Shown here one piece after another: positions 7,229 through 7,462 of a stretch of DNA of 7,462 nt. This stretch comes from an uncultured Eubacteriales bacterium (GTDB taxonomy: Bacteria > Bacillota > Clostridia > Christensenellales > Borkfalkiaceae): contig CADBSX010000157.1 in NCBI GenBank assembly GCA_902797515.1, positions 1 through 7,462 on the forward strand. Reading direction: 5' to 3'. The notes beneath the pieces were generated by a model, which did no database searches, was not told where the DNA came from, and saw only the letters and a program-made list of their open reading frames with translations. A program made the translations under genes and the position numbers. Positions within the stretch are counted from its first letter, which is position 1. Each line of letters opens with the position of its first letter.

Positions 7229-7244
7229 AAAATACGCTCCTTTT

Positions 7245-7313
7245 AAAAAATAAAAAACCGTCCTCGCAAGTCCGCGTCGCGTCTGACGACGACGGAACTT
7301 TCCACGAAGACGG
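7245..7313 (-). terminator. T-box controlled intrinsic terminator before ileS
   Basis: On the minus strand CCGTCTTCGT (7313-7304) pairs with GCGAGGACGG (7267-7258). Inside it, AAGT, CCG and CGTCG pair with their partners CGACG, CGG and ACTT, giving a long stem with small bulges, followed by a T-rich tail TTTTTTATTTTTT (7257-7245). It sits directly before the ileS ribosome binding site and forms when charged tRNA-Ile is plentiful. Confidence 0.9.
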
Positions 7314-7339
7314 ATAAACTATCCGCGGTACCACTCCGT
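7304..7339 (-). promoter_or_regulatory. T-box antiterminator element
   Basis: Helix A1 is ACGGAG (7339-7334) with CTTCGT (7309-7304). The 7-nt bulge UGGUACC is 7333-7327. Helix A2 is GCGGATA (7326-7320) with TATCCGT (7316-7310), closed by a GTT loop. All positions pair, counting G-U wobbles. The 3' strand shares ten bases (7304-7313) with the 5' arm of the terminator, so the two structures exclude each other. Confidence 0.85.
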
Positions 7340-7462
7340 TTCCGAAAAATCGGCTCTCTATCGCCTTAACGCGGCGCGGACGTCGGGAACTACTCGCAAA
7401 AACTTTCGTCTCCGAGGCTCGGGAAGGATACCTTTTCGGTGGCGTTTATCCGCTTTCACCGC

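Larger units (their letters stand above)
7245..7462 (-). promoter_or_regulatory. T-box riboswitch leader of ileS (5' end outside window)
   Basis: The invariant T-box GAGTGGTACCGCGG reads on the minus strand at 7336-7323. Its TGGT bulge would pair with an ACCA tRNA 3' end, that is discriminator base A, as in tRNA-Ile. Upstream lie a Stem III hairpin (CCGA/TCGG, 7342-7353) and Stem I-like sequence that runs off the window edge, including GGTGAAAGC near 7459-7451. A candidate AUC specifier is at 7429-7427 (in GGTATCC), which would match the GAU anticodon, but the base after it is C rather than the usual purine, so this is tentative. Uncharged tRNA-Ile stabilises the antiterminator and allows ileS transcription. 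Confidence 0.93.

Noticed and set aside
7437..7462. Hairpin GGTG...CACC near the right edge as a separate ncRNA
   Set aside because: It falls in the T-box Stem I region, which is cut by the window edge, so it is more simply part of that leader.

Overview
The window looks like chromosomal core DNA of an uncultured, probably anaerobic, member of the Bacillota (Clostridia-type). This is inferred from several traits together: a T-box leader on an aminoacyl-tRNA synthetase gene, a TPP riboswitch in front of a ThiT-type ECF thiamine transporter gene, a long type-2 isoleucyl-tRNA synthetase, a formate/nitrite-family channel, a FeoA-domain protein, and strong AGGAGG-like ribosome binding sites. I cannot name a genus. 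No mobile element, CRISPR array, rRNA or tRNA gene was seen.

Left edge (1-478): the start of a FeoA-domain gene runs leftward out of the window. Divergent to it is a near-consensus sigma-70 promoter (TTGACT, 17 bp, TATAAT). It is followed by a TPP riboswitch aptamer and a strong hairpin terminator, which lead into a 382-residue ThiT (479-1627). ThiT carries an unusual extra N-terminal membrane region of about 200 residues in front of a normal ThiT domain.

Centre and right (1697-7462): a single leftward gene train. A T-box leader (7245 to beyond 7462) controls ileS (4097-7228). ileS overlaps a class I SAM-dependent RNA methyltransferase gene by 4 nt (ATGA), and that gene overlaps an RluA-family pseudouridine synthase gene by 8 nt. 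After a 72-nt gap comes an FNT-family anion channel gene. A 16-bp GC-rich hairpin at 1647-1682 closes the train, placed between the convergent thiT and FNT genes. The T-box, sensing uncharged tRNA-Ile, would therefore also control two likely RNA-modification genes and perhaps the channel.

The regulatory RNAs can be read to base-pair level. In the T-box, the antiterminator (7304-7339) and terminator (7258-7313) share the same ten bases. In the TPP leader, the GGGG at the 3' end of the aptamer can pair either within P4 or with the CCCC of the terminator. Beyond the genes, the clearest global signal is compositional: by eye, GGCC and AGCT are completely absent from all 7462 bases, as is the generally rare CTAG, although about 29 copies of any tetramer would be expected by chance. 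This suggests past or present restriction pressure in the host lineage.
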